64,000 nucleotides of DNA. Source: Nitrospirales bacterium. Lineage in GTDB: Bacteria; Nitrospirota; Nitrospiria; Nitrospirales; UBA8639. A program made the translations under genes and the position numbers. Shown in pieces: positions 16,745-25,872 of this stretch. Below the pieces are notes generated by a model that saw only the letters and a list, made by a program, of their open reading frames with translations, was not told the DNA's origin and searched no databases. The stretch covers positions 1-64,000 of the forward strand of contig BQIV01000010.1 of assembly GCA_021604005.1 (NCBI GenBank), read 5' to 3'. Every line of letters starts with the position of its first letter. The stretch's first letter is position 1.

Positions 16745-17904
16745 GGCGAGTTGCGGTCTTTGGAGCATCAGGATTTGCCGGTACTGCCATTGTCGAACGC
16801 TTGCTTGCCAGACACGATGTCGAAGTCTTGGCCATTATTCATTCCGATGGAAGTGCCTGGCGCTTATTCCGGCGGCTCGATATCACCCTTCAACAGGTGG
16901 ATATCATTTCCCGTCAACAAGTACGAGACGCGCTCAAAGGCGTCACGCACGTGGTCAACTGCACACGAGGCACAGACAATGTCATGCTCCACGGGTTGAG
17001 CATTCTGTTAGAAGAGGCTAAACAAGCCGGGGTGCAGCATTTCGTCCATATCAGTAGCGTGCTGATTTATGGCGATAAACCTTCGCCGGACTCTGTGCAT
17101 GAAACCGCCCATACCGACCCGCAAACGAATGCCTACGGCATCCTGAAACTCAAGCAGGACCAGTTCGTACAAGCCGCCGCCCGAGCCGGATTACCAAGCA
17201 CTATTCTCTGTCCTCCGAATATCATTGGCCCGAGTTCGTATTTGCTCTCAGGCCTGATCAACATGATTAAACAAGACCAATTCGGCTTGCTGGACGAGGG
17301 GAACACCGCATGCGCAACAGTCGACGTCGCCAACCTCGCCAAAGCCATTGAACTGGCCTTGTTCAATGGAAAGGGTGACGGAACTCGGTACTTTGTGACG
17401 GATAACTACAATACCACATGGGCCGAACTCACCGACTACCTTCTCCCCCTCACCGGTAAAACGAAAGCCATATCAATCAGGAAGCAGGACATAGAACGCC
17501 ATACCCAAGTCCCAAAAGTTTCCTACAATCCGTTAGCATCCATAAAGCACCTGGTGGGTAGCAACGTTCGCGAAGCGTTGCGCTTGGATCCGATGCTCTG
17601 CAAGATCGACATGTTCTTTCGGAGAATTGTGGCCAAATTACCGGGGCATCTTGAAGAAAAAGTTCGATTGACTGTGGAAGGGCCAACGTCAATTGCCAAA
17701 GTCTCACATGAAGCCCCCATCAATTGGCAATTTTGCTCGGCGCAGATGCGAGGAGTTTTTCATTCCTGTGATCTTTTACAGAAAGACTTGAATTACACTC
17801 CGGATGTGACCTTTCATGAGAGCATGCAAGCCTATATCAAATGGCATAATTCCATGAGAGGGTATGATACCGAATTTGCGAGTATCTTAAAGCGGCTCGC
17901 ATAA
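16741..17904 (+). CDS. Extended SDR: NAD-dependent epimerase/dehydratase
   Basis: 387 residues. The nucleotide-binding GASGFAGTAI is at 8-17, an ISS active-site serine at about 104-106, and the catalytic pair Tyr132 and Lys136 in YGILK. The C-terminal ~70 residues extend beyond the usual sugar-nucleotide epimerase length and may form a substrate lid or a small extra domain. It starts inside the stop codon of the Gfo/Idh/MocA gene, so both enzymes likely act in series on one sugar nucleotide. Substrate unknown. Confidence 0.82.
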   Translation: MRRVAVFGASGFAGTAIVERLLARHDVEVLAIIHSDGSAWRLFRRLDITLQQVDIISRQQVRDALKGVTHVVNCTRGTDNVMLHGLSILLEEAKQAGVQHFVHISSVLIYGDKPSPDSVHETAHTDPQTNAYGILKLKQDQFVQAAARAGLPSTILCPPNIIGPSSYLLSGLINMIKQDQFGLLDEGNTACATVDVANLAKAIELALFNGKGDGTRYFVTDNYNTTWAELTDYLLPLTGKTKAISIRKQDIERHTQVPKVSYNPLASIKHLVGSNVREALRLDPMLCKIDMFFRRIVAKLPGHLEEKVRLTVEGPTSIAKVSHEAPINWQFCSAQMRGVFHSCDLLQKDLNYTPDVTFHESMQAYIKWHNSMRGYDTEFASILKRLA

Positions 17905-18158
17905 AACGTTCGCACACACCACAGACCATGGCGACAACTTGAGGACACGAATGGGCCTCAACACTTCTGTTCTGCACGACTCACAAGACTCCGTGTCACC
18001 TCCTGAGTACCTCATATCAAGAGTGTGACATGCAACGCCTATTGCAACACCACCATACCCATTCACAGTCTCACGACAACGTGAAAACGACACAACCATA
18101 CGCGTCAGTATGTGCGCACTATCGTCCATATGCCATTCACGTATTCCAGTAGGAGTGG

Positions 18159-18758
18159 ATGATGAACAATACCCAACATCCACAGCCACCCGTTCAACAG
18201 AACACAGACTATCTCGCACGAGTCTACGGCGGAAAGAAAGCATTTCTACGACATAGCTATTTTTCAGTCAAAGCCATGCTAGGAGGCTATGCAACCTACC
18301 GACACATTAACTGGCAGATAGTGTCAAGAGTGATTTTTGTCTGTCATGGAAATATTTGCCGCAGTCCCTATGCTGAATTCAAGTATCGTGAGTTGGGCGG
18401 ACACACCATATCGGCCGGGTTGAACGCGAAATCAGGCAACCTCGCGCATTCTTGCGCACAAGAGACAGCCCGCAATCGAAACATTCAACTGGCCACTCAT
18501 CGAAGTCAAAATATCAAAGAGGTGGCACTGCACTCCGGAGATTTGCTTGTGGCGTTCGAACCAGCCCATGCCAACGCACTCTATGAACGATATTATAAGC
18601 AAAATGACATTCAGGTCACATTGCTCGGCCTATGGTCTCCACAACCATGGGCTGTGTACTTTCACGACCCCTACGGGTCGTCCAATGCGTATTTCGAACA
18701 CTGCTTCCATCGTATTGATTTGGCACTTGCAACGATGTATCCACAATTAAAAACTTGA
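18159..18758 (+). CDS. Low-molecular-weight protein-tyrosine-phosphatase-like protein with N-terminal extension
   Basis: 199 residues. The P-loop CHGNICRS (Cys62-X5-Arg68) follows IFV as in LMW-PTPs, and the general-acid Asp170 sits in HDPYG. The usual enzyme is ~150 residues and begins just before the P-loop; here about 57 residues precede it, partly basic (GGKKAFLRHSYFSVKAM), of unknown role. Ribosome site TAGGAG lies ahead of the start. In EPS operons such phosphatases (Wzb, Etp) dephosphorylate the Wzc-type tyrosine kinase that drives polymerisation. No such kinase is in this window. An arsenate-reductase-like role is unlikely in this context. Confidence 0.8.
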   Translation: MMNNTQHPQPPVQQNTDYLARVYGGKKAFLRHSYFSVKAMLGGYATYRHINWQIVSRVIFVCHGNICRSPYAEFKYRELGGHTISAGLNAKSGNLAHSCAQETARNRNIQLATHRSQNIKEVALHSGDLLVAFEPAHANALYERYYKQNDIQVTLLGLWSPQPWAVYFHDPYGSSNAYFEHCFHRIDLALATMYPQLKT

Positions 18759-18777
18759 AAGCCGTGAGAGAACCGCA

Positions 18778-19968
18778 TTGAAGGAAAATTGGAGAAACAA
18801 CCATTCAATATTAGTCACCGAAGCTCATGCCATTGGGTCCCTGGCGGTCATACGCTCTCTTGGTCGTGCAGGGTACCGTGTGATCGCAACGTCTCCGCTC
18901 GAAGACGCCTTGGGGTTTTCTTCTTCGTATTGCCATGCTTCATATCAGCAACCATCATATGATAACCCTGAAGAGTTCATCACGTGGCTGAACAAGATTC
19001 TGAAGCAAGAACATATAGACGTGGTTATTCCTTCAGAGGCTTTTTTATTAGTCATTCGACCATGGTTTCAGCACTTCCAGCATATCCTCCCTACCCCGAA
19101 AAGCCAACGGTTAGTCTATCAGGCATTGAGTAAATGTGACTTATTTCAAGCGTCCATAGAGGGAGGATTCCAGGAACATTTACCACCGTTTGCTCTTCTT
19201 GGAGAAGAAGATGCCCTACCATCCGAAGACGAGTTACACCTGCTTGGGGAGCCATTATTCCTGAAAGTTGATGCCGTGTATGCCCGAGATGAGAGTCCTG
19301 GAGATGTCGTCAAGTGTCAAACCAGTCGCATAGCCAGGGAACAACTCAAGTCACTACGCCAACGCTACCAAAAGGTTCTCATTCAAGGATATGTACCCGG
19401 CACAGGAGTGGGCGTGTTCTTCGCACAATGGCAAGGAAACACGTTAGGAGAATTTATGCACCGTCGTGTTCACGAAGTCCCGCATACAGGGGGAGTGTCT
19501 TCGTTGCGAAGTGCCTGGAAACACCAGGCCATTTTGGCTGATGCGAAAAGGAGAGCCACCCATCTCGGCTGGGAAGGGGTGGGAATGTTTGAATATCGCT
19601 GGAACCCCGGCAGTGATACATTTTCTTTGATGGAATTCAACTCCAGATTTTGGGGTTCTCTCCATTTAGCGTTATTTGCCGGCATTGACTTTCCACGGCT
19701 CTTAGTCGATGCCATATTCGGGCATGTCGAGCCACCAGTCACCGATTATCCCCTTATTCAATGTCGCCTGACGTTTCCCCGTGAAGTTGAATATGTCTTT
19801 TCCTGTCTGAAGGATCCTTCCTTTTCGATTGTTAAAAAACTATCCATATGCTTAGAGTTTGGCATGCTTGGGATCAATCCTAAAATGTTTTCCGACCTCA
19901 ACTTTCCAGGAGATCGAGCATTATATATAAAAATGATGGTTCACTCCCTGCGCCGCTTTATGTCTTGA
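18778..19968 (+). CDS. ATP-grasp family ligase-like protein
   Basis: 396 residues from a TTG start with GTGAGAG upstream, 19 bp after the phosphatase gene. The N-terminal pre-ATP-grasp domain starts ILVTEAHAIGSLAVIRSLGRAG, and the central part contains EPLFLKVDA and VLIQGYVPGTGVGVFF. The metal/ATP site is MEFNSRFWGS with Glu286 and Asn288. Such proteins join a carboxylate to an amine or thiol with ATP. Within EPS loci ATP-grasp proteins can attach amino acids to uronic acids, which would fit the AlgD-like enzyme nearby, but this is inference. The last ~80 residues are not recognised. Confidence 0.72.
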   Translation: MKENWRNNHSILVTEAHAIGSLAVIRSLGRAGYRVIATSPLEDALGFSSSYCHASYQQPSYDNPEEFITWLNKILKQEHIDVVIPSEAFLLVIRPWFQHFQHILPTPKSQRLVYQALSKCDLFQASIEGGFQEHLPPFALLGEEDALPSEDELHLLGEPLFLKVDAVYARDESPGDVVKCQTSRIAREQLKSLRQRYQKVLIQGYVPGTGVGVFFAQWQGNTLGEFMHRRVHEVPHTGGVSSLRSAWKHQAILADAKRRATHLGWEGVGMFEYRWNPGSDTFSLMEFNSRFWGSLHLALFAGIDFPRLLVDAIFGHVEPPVTDYPLIQCRLTFPREVEYVFSCLKDPSFSIVKKLSICLEFGMLGINPKMFSDLNFPGDRALYIKMMVHSLRRFMS

Positions 19969-20103
19969 GGGAATGACGTGGTACTATCGATTGTCGTCAC
20001 GATCCGAGGGTACCAATTTGGTTCTCATCGCGCATCAAACTCATAGGGTGTGATTCCTGAAATTTGACCGCTCCCGTTCACTCATCAACAGGAGATGATG
20101 GCC

Positions 20104-21120
20104 ATGTCGATCAAGAATAGTCTGTATGCTGTAGCCAAGCAGACGAAGTTATTCACACTCTCCAATCGTCTCACCAAGCAACACCTACGAATCCTGTGTT
20201 TTCACGGATTTTCATTTACAGACGAGCATCTTTTTCGACCGAAGTTATTTCAACGTCCCACGGTATTTGAGCAACGCATGCAGTGGCTCAAGCAATCAGG
20301 GTTTCGTACTCTGACGCTGGATGAATCCCTGACGCTGTTGCAGCAGGGTCATTTAACAGGGAATGAAGTTGTCATTACCATTGACGACGGGTTCTACAGT
20401 GTCTCCGCTCTTGCAATCCCGATCTTACAGAAAATGGGATTTACCGCGACAATTTATGTCACAACCTATTACGTCACGCATCATAACCCTATTTTTCGTC
20501 TAGCCATTCAATATTTATTCTGGAAAACATCACGAGAACTCGTGCAGATCGATGATATCATCGATGGGCAACATGCCATGGAAGCGACAAAAGGCCTGGA
20601 GGGAGAAAAAACCATACAACACATCATCGCTCATGGAGAAACAATTCTTGACGAACCCGGTAGAGTGGGCCTTGCACGCAAGATCGCTAACCGGCTTGAT
20701 CTCGATTTCGATGAACTCGTGACCTCTCGGCGACTGTCTCTCATGACTGAAGACGAAGTGGCAACCCTTTCACAGCAAAACTTTGATATTCAATTGCACA
20801 CCCATCGCCATCACCTTCCCCCAGACAGCACCGCAGTGAGGCGCGAACTTGCAGATAATCGAGCCGTCTTACAAACCATTACCGGTCGGTCCCTTCATCA
20901 TTTATGTTATCCAAGCGGGGAATGGACTCCTACACTCTGGCCTCTGTTGGAGAAGGAAGATATACACACGGCAACAACGTGTGAACCTGGATTGATTTCC
21001 CCACACACCTCACCGTTGGCCTGGCCTCGGTTTCTTGATTCAGAAACAACTCCACAAATAGTATTTGAAGCCGAAGTCAGTGGATTTGCTCATCTTCTAC
21101 GCAAGATGTTGGCACGATAA
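20104..21120 (+). CDS. Polysaccharide deacetylase (NodB homology, CE4)
   Basis: 338 residues from ATG 20104, nine bases after GGAG; ATGs at 20095 and 20098 are too close to it. NodB motif 1 is TIDDGF at 92-97 (Asp94, Asp95), motif 2 is HTHRHH at 232-237, and motif 3 is CYPSGEW near 270. The spacing between motifs 1 and 2 is long (a ~100-residue helical insert at about 130-225), as in some capsule-locus members. It removes N- or O-acetyl groups from sugars. No signal peptide is obvious, so it may act on cytoplasmic lipid-linked intermediates. It closes the plus-strand cassette; a convergent flippase gene follows after 76 bp. Confidence 0.85.
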   Translation: MSIKNSLYAVAKQTKLFTLSNRLTKQHLRILCFHGFSFTDEHLFRPKLFQRPTVFEQRMQWLKQSGFRTLTLDESLTLLQQGHLTGNEVVITIDDGFYSVSALAIPILQKMGFTATIYVTTYYVTHHNPIFRLAIQYLFWKTSRELVQIDDIIDGQHAMEATKGLEGEKTIQHIIAHGETILDEPGRVGLARKIANRLDLDFDELVTSRRLSLMTEDEVATLSQQNFDIQLHTHRHHLPPDSTAVRRELADNRAVLQTITGRSLHHLCYPSGEWTPTLWPLLEKEDIHTATTCEPGLISPHTSPLAWPRFLDSETTPQIVFEAEVSGFAHLLRKMLAR

Positions 21121-21196
21121 TCTTTCTGCGAAATGTTTACTCTTTCAAGCAGGACAAAATTGCATTTTTCAGAATGTGGTCCAAAGTATTTTGGAA

Positions 21197-22666
21197 TCAA
21201 CCCAATTTCAGTTTCTGACGAACCATAGTCAAAAGTTCTGTCTCGACAGCATCTGCACCACCAAAAGTTTTCCACAAGATAGCGATTACTGACACATACA
21301 CCACAGCCCCAACACATATTTTTGCAATTAATAAGACCCACACGGGAAGGACCCAAAGAGTCTCCACCCAATAGACGACCCCCATCATGCACACACCAGC
21401 TATCACCGGACGGACAACAGCACGAAGAATACCACCCCACTCCAACTCACTGACACTGATCGCTGCACTGTTTAATGCGACGAAAGAAAACATTGCGCTG
21501 GCAATCATTCCATAGACGACTCCAACCAATCCAAAAAATTGGTATCCGAGATAGACGCAACCCAACATGGCCAAGGCCCGCAACCAGGCAATTCCCGCCA
21601 ATAGTTTCACCCGCCCAATCACAATAACCAAACTTCCAGCCAGTCCATGTAACGCCATAACGACTTCAGCAACGGGAACGAGTTGCAAGAGCGGTATGGA
21701 CTCTATCCATTTCTCACCCAATAACAACGGCACAACTTCCGAGGCGACACATGACAGACCAAGGCCAGCAGGCACGACAACCATGGCCATCCCCGAAATG
21801 GCTCGCGTAAACGCAGAAGCCAACCGGCTTGGTTCCTTTTCAAACTGCGAAAACCCTGGAACAAATGCGCGTGATGCAGGCTGAACAATCTCAGCCGTAG
21901 CCATGGACGAAACATTCTTGGCCATCGCATAATACCCTAAGCCAATCGAACCAAAGACCTTTCCGATGATCATTTCATCTCCGCGGCCAAAAATATAATT
22001 GGCAAACCCGCGGACCAGCATCCACTGGGAGAATGAAAACACTTCCCCCACAGCTTCCAACGAAAAACGCGGCCGATACGGCGACATAACATAACTCACG
22101 CCCACCGCGACACAATGATTAAACAACGTTCCAAGGACGAGAGCCCAGTAGTTCCGTAGATAGAAGGCCAGCCCAATTGTGACCAGAAATCCACCGAGTT
22201 TTATATACACGTTGAACTTAAAATCCCGATCAAACTGCAAATGCTTACGAAAGTCGATCGTCCCGATATTCTCCCACGCTCGGACAAATGCCCCAAACGC
22301 GATAACCCAGAGAATGGGCATGACTCGAGGCTCTTCGTAGAGCGAAGCAATCACTGGCGCTGCAGCGGCCAACACGATCGATACGCCACCCATTTGCAAC
22401 AATCGAATCGTCCACGTCGTATCATAATGCTTGCGTTCGGCATTCGGGTTCCGAATCAATCCAAACTCAAGCCCGAAGTCAAGCAATTGATTGATGAGGC
22501 CGACGCACACCATGGCCATAGCCACGATACCGAAGTCTGCCGGCATCAGGAGACGAGCCAAGATCACCGTGCTCAGCAAGCCAATGAGCCTCACACCCCA
22601 GCGCATGGCCATCATCCATACGACCCCCCCTAACAATATGTCGGCCAATGGCTTTGCAGGCGTCAA
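21197..22666 (-). CDS. Wzx-type oligosaccharide flippase (MOP superfamily)
   Basis: 489 residues, strongly hydrophobic, with about 12-14 predicted membrane segments. The early motif LLMPADFGIVAMAMV and the following DFGLEFGLIRNP are typical of WzxC/RfbX-like flippases. It should move the undecaprenyl-linked repeat unit across the inner membrane. The gene is separated by 583 bp from the upstream DUF5989 gene, so it may have its own promoter, and it converges with the deacetylase gene. It is the only flippase seen in the window. Confidence 0.9.
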   Translation of the reverse strand: MTPAKPLADILLGGVVWMMAMRWGVRLIGLLSTVILARLLMPADFGIVAMAMVCVGLINQLLDFGLEFGLIRNPNAERKHYDTTWTIRLLQMGGVSIVLAAAAPVIASLYEEPRVMPILWVIAFGAFVRAWENIGTIDFRKHLQFDRDFKFNVYIKLGGFLVTIGLAFYLRNYWALVLGTLFNHCVAVGVSYVMSPYRPRFSLEAVGEVFSFSQWMLVRGFANYIFGRGDEMIIGKVFGSIGLGYYAMAKNVSSMATAEIVQPASRAFVPGFSQFEKEPSRLASAFTRAISGMAMVVVPAGLGLSCVASEVVPLLLGEKWIESIPLLQLVPVAEVVMALHGLAGSLVIVIGRVKLLAGIAWLRALAMLGCVYLGYQFFGLVGVVYGMIASAMFSFVALNSAAISVSELEWGGILRAVVRPVIAGVCMMGVVYWVETLWVLPVWVLLIAKICVGAVVYVSVIAILWKTFGGADAVETELLTMVRQKLKLG

Positions 22667-23249
22667 TTTTCTCCCCCTTCAGGCATCCGCAACTCTTTCA
22701 AAATGTGATTCAATCCGCACACACCGCTAAACAGTTCAAACCACGATACGTTCATAGCGTACCCACTCAGGATTCACGGTACTGACTACAACTCACGACA
22801 ACTTCCTACCCAAAAGCTCATTCTGATCATACACATCTCAACACGGCACAGAGGACAACGCTGGCAAATCACCACGGAGAAAGACAAAAGAAGATTCAAG
22901 CGCGTACCGGGAAGACATATTTCATTGTGTGAGCATGTGCGTCATCGGTTTTGATACACCGCACTGTCTGCTTATGTCGAGAGGACTGCTAGGCGACACA
23001 CATACACATAAAAATGGATATGATGAACGAACGGTGGGATAAAGAAATCACGAACTGACACGTGCTCATACGGTGCTCTACACAATGAATGAATTGGACC
23101 GCTCTGAACATGCGTAAACACGCCGTACACCTTCAGCGTATTGGCTTACGGTCATGGAACAAACTCACGAAGGGCCCTTCAGTCTATTATTCGAACCAGA
23201 CGATTCGACAATAGTGAAGCCCCCTTCACGTTGAACACAGTGTTGAGGG
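22667..23249. other. 583-bp intergenic region with a long imperfect palindrome
   Basis: Between the DUF5989 gene and the flippase gene. Apart from the hairpin at 23169-23227 nothing is recognised; no credible ORF. Confidence 0.4.
23169..23227 (-). terminator. Long imperfect hairpin downstream of the carbamoyltransferase operon
   Basis: The arm 23169-23195 (GAAGGGCCCTTCAGT...TTCGAA) pairs with 23204-23227 with two short mismatch/bulge sites and an 8-nt loop. It begins 23 bp past the DUF5989 stop codon on the minus strand. There is no T-tract. It may end the carbamoyltransferase transcript or protect its 3' end. Confidence 0.4.
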
Positions 23250-23402
23250 TTAAAACAGCGTATAAATAAATGGGGCTACGGCAGAGCCTTCAGTTAACAC
23301 AATCAATCCGCCGAGCAACAACAACATTATCAGAATCGGCGCTAGCCAAAATTTCTTGCGCTCCCGCATAAACGCCCATAATTCTGATACAAATTCCTGC
23401 AT
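23250..23402 (-). CDS. DUF5989-family small membrane protein (SxtK-like)
   Basis: 50 residues. ATG 23402 is preceded by AAGGAGGAG, an ideal ribosome site. The protein begins MQEFVSELWAFMRERKKFW, then has one membrane helix (about 20-36) and ends with GSAVAPFIYTLF. This pattern, a short amphipathic start, RERKKFW and the terminal FIYTLF, is the DUF5989 family. The gene lies 13 bp after the SxtJ-like gene and two genes after the carbamoyltransferase. The same trio occurs in saxitoxin loci (sxtI, sxtJ, sxtK) and in several EPS loci. Its function is unknown; a membrane partner of the carbamoyltransferase is a reasonable guess. Confidence 0.85.
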   Translation of the reverse strand: MQEFVSELWAFMRERKKFWLAPILIMLLLLGGLIVLTEGSAVAPFIYTLF

Positions 23403-23415
23403 ACTCTTCTCCTCC

Positions 23416-23820
23416 TTAAAATGGCTTCATGACATGATCCGGCGTCCGCACCGCCTTCGTTTCGCGATAGCTGGACTTCTGAGGATCAAAGTCACACTGC
23501 AACGGCTTCTTGCCCAGCATTCTCATGAACAGAGAAATTGGTGTCAGGAGCACATAGTAAATGACGCTCAACAACACCCGTGTATTGAACCACCCGAGTT
23601 TTTCGGCAAACCACATCCAGCCACGGAACACGGGCATTAACCCCTTTGGCCAAGCCAGAGCCATGGCTCCCCACAGTCCGGCCACCACAGCGCTCCAGCT
23701 ACGAAGTCCAGTCCCATGTATAACAAGCGGCCACAGCCCGATAACCAAGAATAGGCCAGCCATGAGCCAGCCAAAATTCCGCAATTGTTTTGTTGTCACA
23801 GTTGATGGATCAAAACTCAT
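23416..23820 (-). CDS. SxtJ-like membrane protein
   Basis: 134 residues. A cytosolic start (TTKQLRNFGW) is followed by a helical hairpin (about 16-35 and 43-58), a further hydrophobic segment LLSVIYYVLLTPISLFMRM at about 84-102, and a polar tail with YRETK. These features match the SxtJ family, found next to carbamoyltransferases. It is 15 bp from the carbamoyltransferase gene and 13 bp from the DUF5989 gene, so the three are co-transcribed. Function unproven; it probably brings the carbamoyltransferase to the membrane. Confidence 0.82.
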   Translation of the reverse strand: MSFDPSTVTTKQLRNFGWLMAGLFLVIGLWPLVIHGTGLRSWSAVVAGLWGAMALAWPKGLMPVFRGWMWFAEKLGWFNTRVLLSVIYYVLLTPISLFMRMLGKKPLQCDFDPQKSSYRETKAVRTPDHVMKPF

Positions 23821-23835
23821 GGATTGAGGCTCCCA

Positions 23836-25686
23836 TTAATCAAGTTCAAACTCTTGCATCCAACTACTGTCTTTTTCCACTGGAGGCTGATCCTCTTTAC
23901 GCAAGACACAATTCTCAAGAACCAACACATCCATTTCCGTTCGCATAAAACATCGATAGGCATCTTCCGGAGTTCCCACGATTGGCTCACCCCGAACGTT
24001 AAAGGATGTATTAATGAGAACACCACAACCCGTTTCTGCTTCAAACGCCTTCAGGAGTGCATAATAGCGCGGGTTTGTCTGGGATGTCACCGTCTGAACT
24101 CTCGCCGAATAATCCACGTGTGTCACGGCAGGAATATCCGATTTTGGCACATTCAACAAATCGATGCCCCATAAATCTTTATGGGCATCCGTTAGGGCTA
24201 AGCGTCGACTCGTTGAGACTGGAGCCACCAGCAACATATAGGGACTCTCGGTATTCATTTCAAAATAATCGGACACGCGCTCTCGAAGTACGGACGGGGC
24301 AAATGGTCGAAACGATTCTCGATATTTGATTTTCAGATTCATGATCGACTGCATTTTCTCGCTTCGGGGATCACCGAGAATGCTTCGGCCACCTAACGCA
24401 CGAGGACCGAATTCCATTCTCCCCTGAAACCATCCGATGACTTTTTCAGTCGCAAGCTCATGGGCGACGCTACTGGAGAGAGTCTCATCATCCACACGTT
24501 CATACTGAGCCCCAAGTTGTTGTAAGCGCGATTCAATATCGTCATTCGAAAAGGCCGGCCCCAAATAACTGCCCCGCATCGCATCAGACTCGCCATTCGT
24601 CGTTCTGGAATTCCCGTGATATTGATAATGAACGGATAAGGCTGCCCCCAAGGCACTGCCGGCATCTCCTGCTGCAGGCTGAATCCACAGACTCCTAAAG
24701 GGTCCTTCTCGAAGCAGGCGACCATTGCCCACACAGTTAAGAGCCACTCCACCGGATAAACAGAGAGCCTCGAGCCCCGTTTCTTTTTGCAGCCCTTTTG
24801 CCAGCTGTAACACCACCTCTTCCGTCACCTCTTGAACCGACCGCGCCAGATCCATTTCCCGTTGCGTCAATTCCGATTCGGGTTTTCGGGGAGGACCACC
24901 AAATATGTCATCAAACTTCGCGCTCGTCATCTTCAGCCCAGTACAATAATCGAAATATTCCATATTTAAACGAAACGTGCCATCTTCTTTGACATCCAGC
25001 AAATGCTCATAGATGGCCTTCACATAGGTGGGCTGACCATAGGGAGCCAATCCCATCACTTTATACTCCCCTGAATTCACCTTAAACCCGGTGTAATATG
25101 TAAACGCTGAATAGAGTAAGCCCATTGAATGGGGAAATGGAATTTCCCAGAGCGGTGTTAACTGATTGCCCCGTCCGACCCATGCCGAAGTCGTTGCCCA
25201 CTCTCCCACCCCGTCCATACACAAGACAGCGGCATCCTGATACGGTGAGGGGAAAAAAGCGGCGGCGGCATGCGATTCATGATGTTCGCCAAAGAGAATT
25301 TGCGGAACCTCCTTTGGCGACGTCAATGCTCCAATTCGCACGAATTCCTTGCGCAAGAGATCTTTCAGAAAGAGTTTTTCTTTGAGCCACACCGGCATCG
25401 CCGCGAGAAAAGAGGAAATTCCCTTTGGCGCAAAGCTTAAATAGGTCTCAAGCAATCGTTCAAATTTGAGCAAGGGCTTATCATAGAACACTATTTCATT
25501 GACATCGGAGAGCGTATACCCACCCTCTTCGAGACAAAACTTGACGGCTTCACGCGGAAACCCGGCATCATGCTTTTTTCGGGTAAACCGTTCTTCCTGT
25601 GCTGCAGCCACGATTTCGCCGTCATGGACTAAACAGGCGGCACTATCATGGTAATAGGCCGAGATACCAAGACTAATGTGTTTCAT
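23836..25686 (-). CDS. O-carbamoyltransferase (NodU/CmcH/TobZ family)
   Basis: 616 residues, full length for the family. The N-terminal Kae1-like domain has LGISAYYHDSAACLV at 6-20, the metal/ligand motif HHESHAAAAF with His135/His139, and MDGVGEW at 157-163. The C-terminal YrdC-like half has FGPRALGGRSILGDPR and LINTSFNVRGEPIV. The reaction uses carbamoyl phosphate and ATP to make carbamoyl-adenylate and transfers the carbamoyl group to a hydroxyl of a sugar. In this setting the acceptor is probably a sugar residue of the EPS unit. It leads a three-gene operon with the SxtJ-like and DUF5989 genes. Confidence 0.92.
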   Translation of the reverse strand: MKHISLGISAYYHDSAACLVHDGEIVAAAQEERFTRKKHDAGFPREAVKFCLEEGGYTLSDVNEIVFYDKPLLKFERLLETYLSFAPKGISSFLAAMPVWLKEKLFLKDLLRKEFVRIGALTSPKEVPQILFGEHHESHAAAAFFPSPYQDAAVLCMDGVGEWATTSAWVGRGNQLTPLWEIPFPHSMGLLYSAFTYYTGFKVNSGEYKVMGLAPYGQPTYVKAIYEHLLDVKEDGTFRLNMEYFDYCTGLKMTSAKFDDIFGGPPRKPESELTQREMDLARSVQEVTEEVVLQLAKGLQKETGLEALCLSGGVALNCVGNGRLLREGPFRSLWIQPAAGDAGSALGAALSVHYQYHGNSRTTNGESDAMRGSYLGPAFSNDDIESRLQQLGAQYERVDDETLSSSVAHELATEKVIGWFQGRMEFGPRALGGRSILGDPRSEKMQSIMNLKIKYRESFRPFAPSVLRERVSDYFEMNTESPYMLLVAPVSTSRRLALTDAHKDLWGIDLLNVPKSDIPAVTHVDYSARVQTVTSQTNPRYYALLKAFEAETGCGVLINTSFNVRGEPIVGTPEDAYRCFMRTEMDVLVLENCVLRKEDQPPVEKDSSWMQEFELD

Positions 25687-25872
25687 ACATGTACCGTTCT
25701 GTTTTACGAAAAGACCACGTTAGTGAGACCATCGGACTCATGGTCCCACCAACCTGATCGACTTCCATCATCAGATGAACTCATCATACTCTATTTTCGC
25801 GTTAATTCGTCACTCACCCAAGAAAAATACTCATGAAACAAAAGGCTGAACTCAGATAAGCATCAAAAAAGA

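Noticed and set aside
21180-21195. 6-bp stem hairpin between the deacetylase and flippase genes
   Set aside because: Too short and AT-rich to be called a terminator with confidence.
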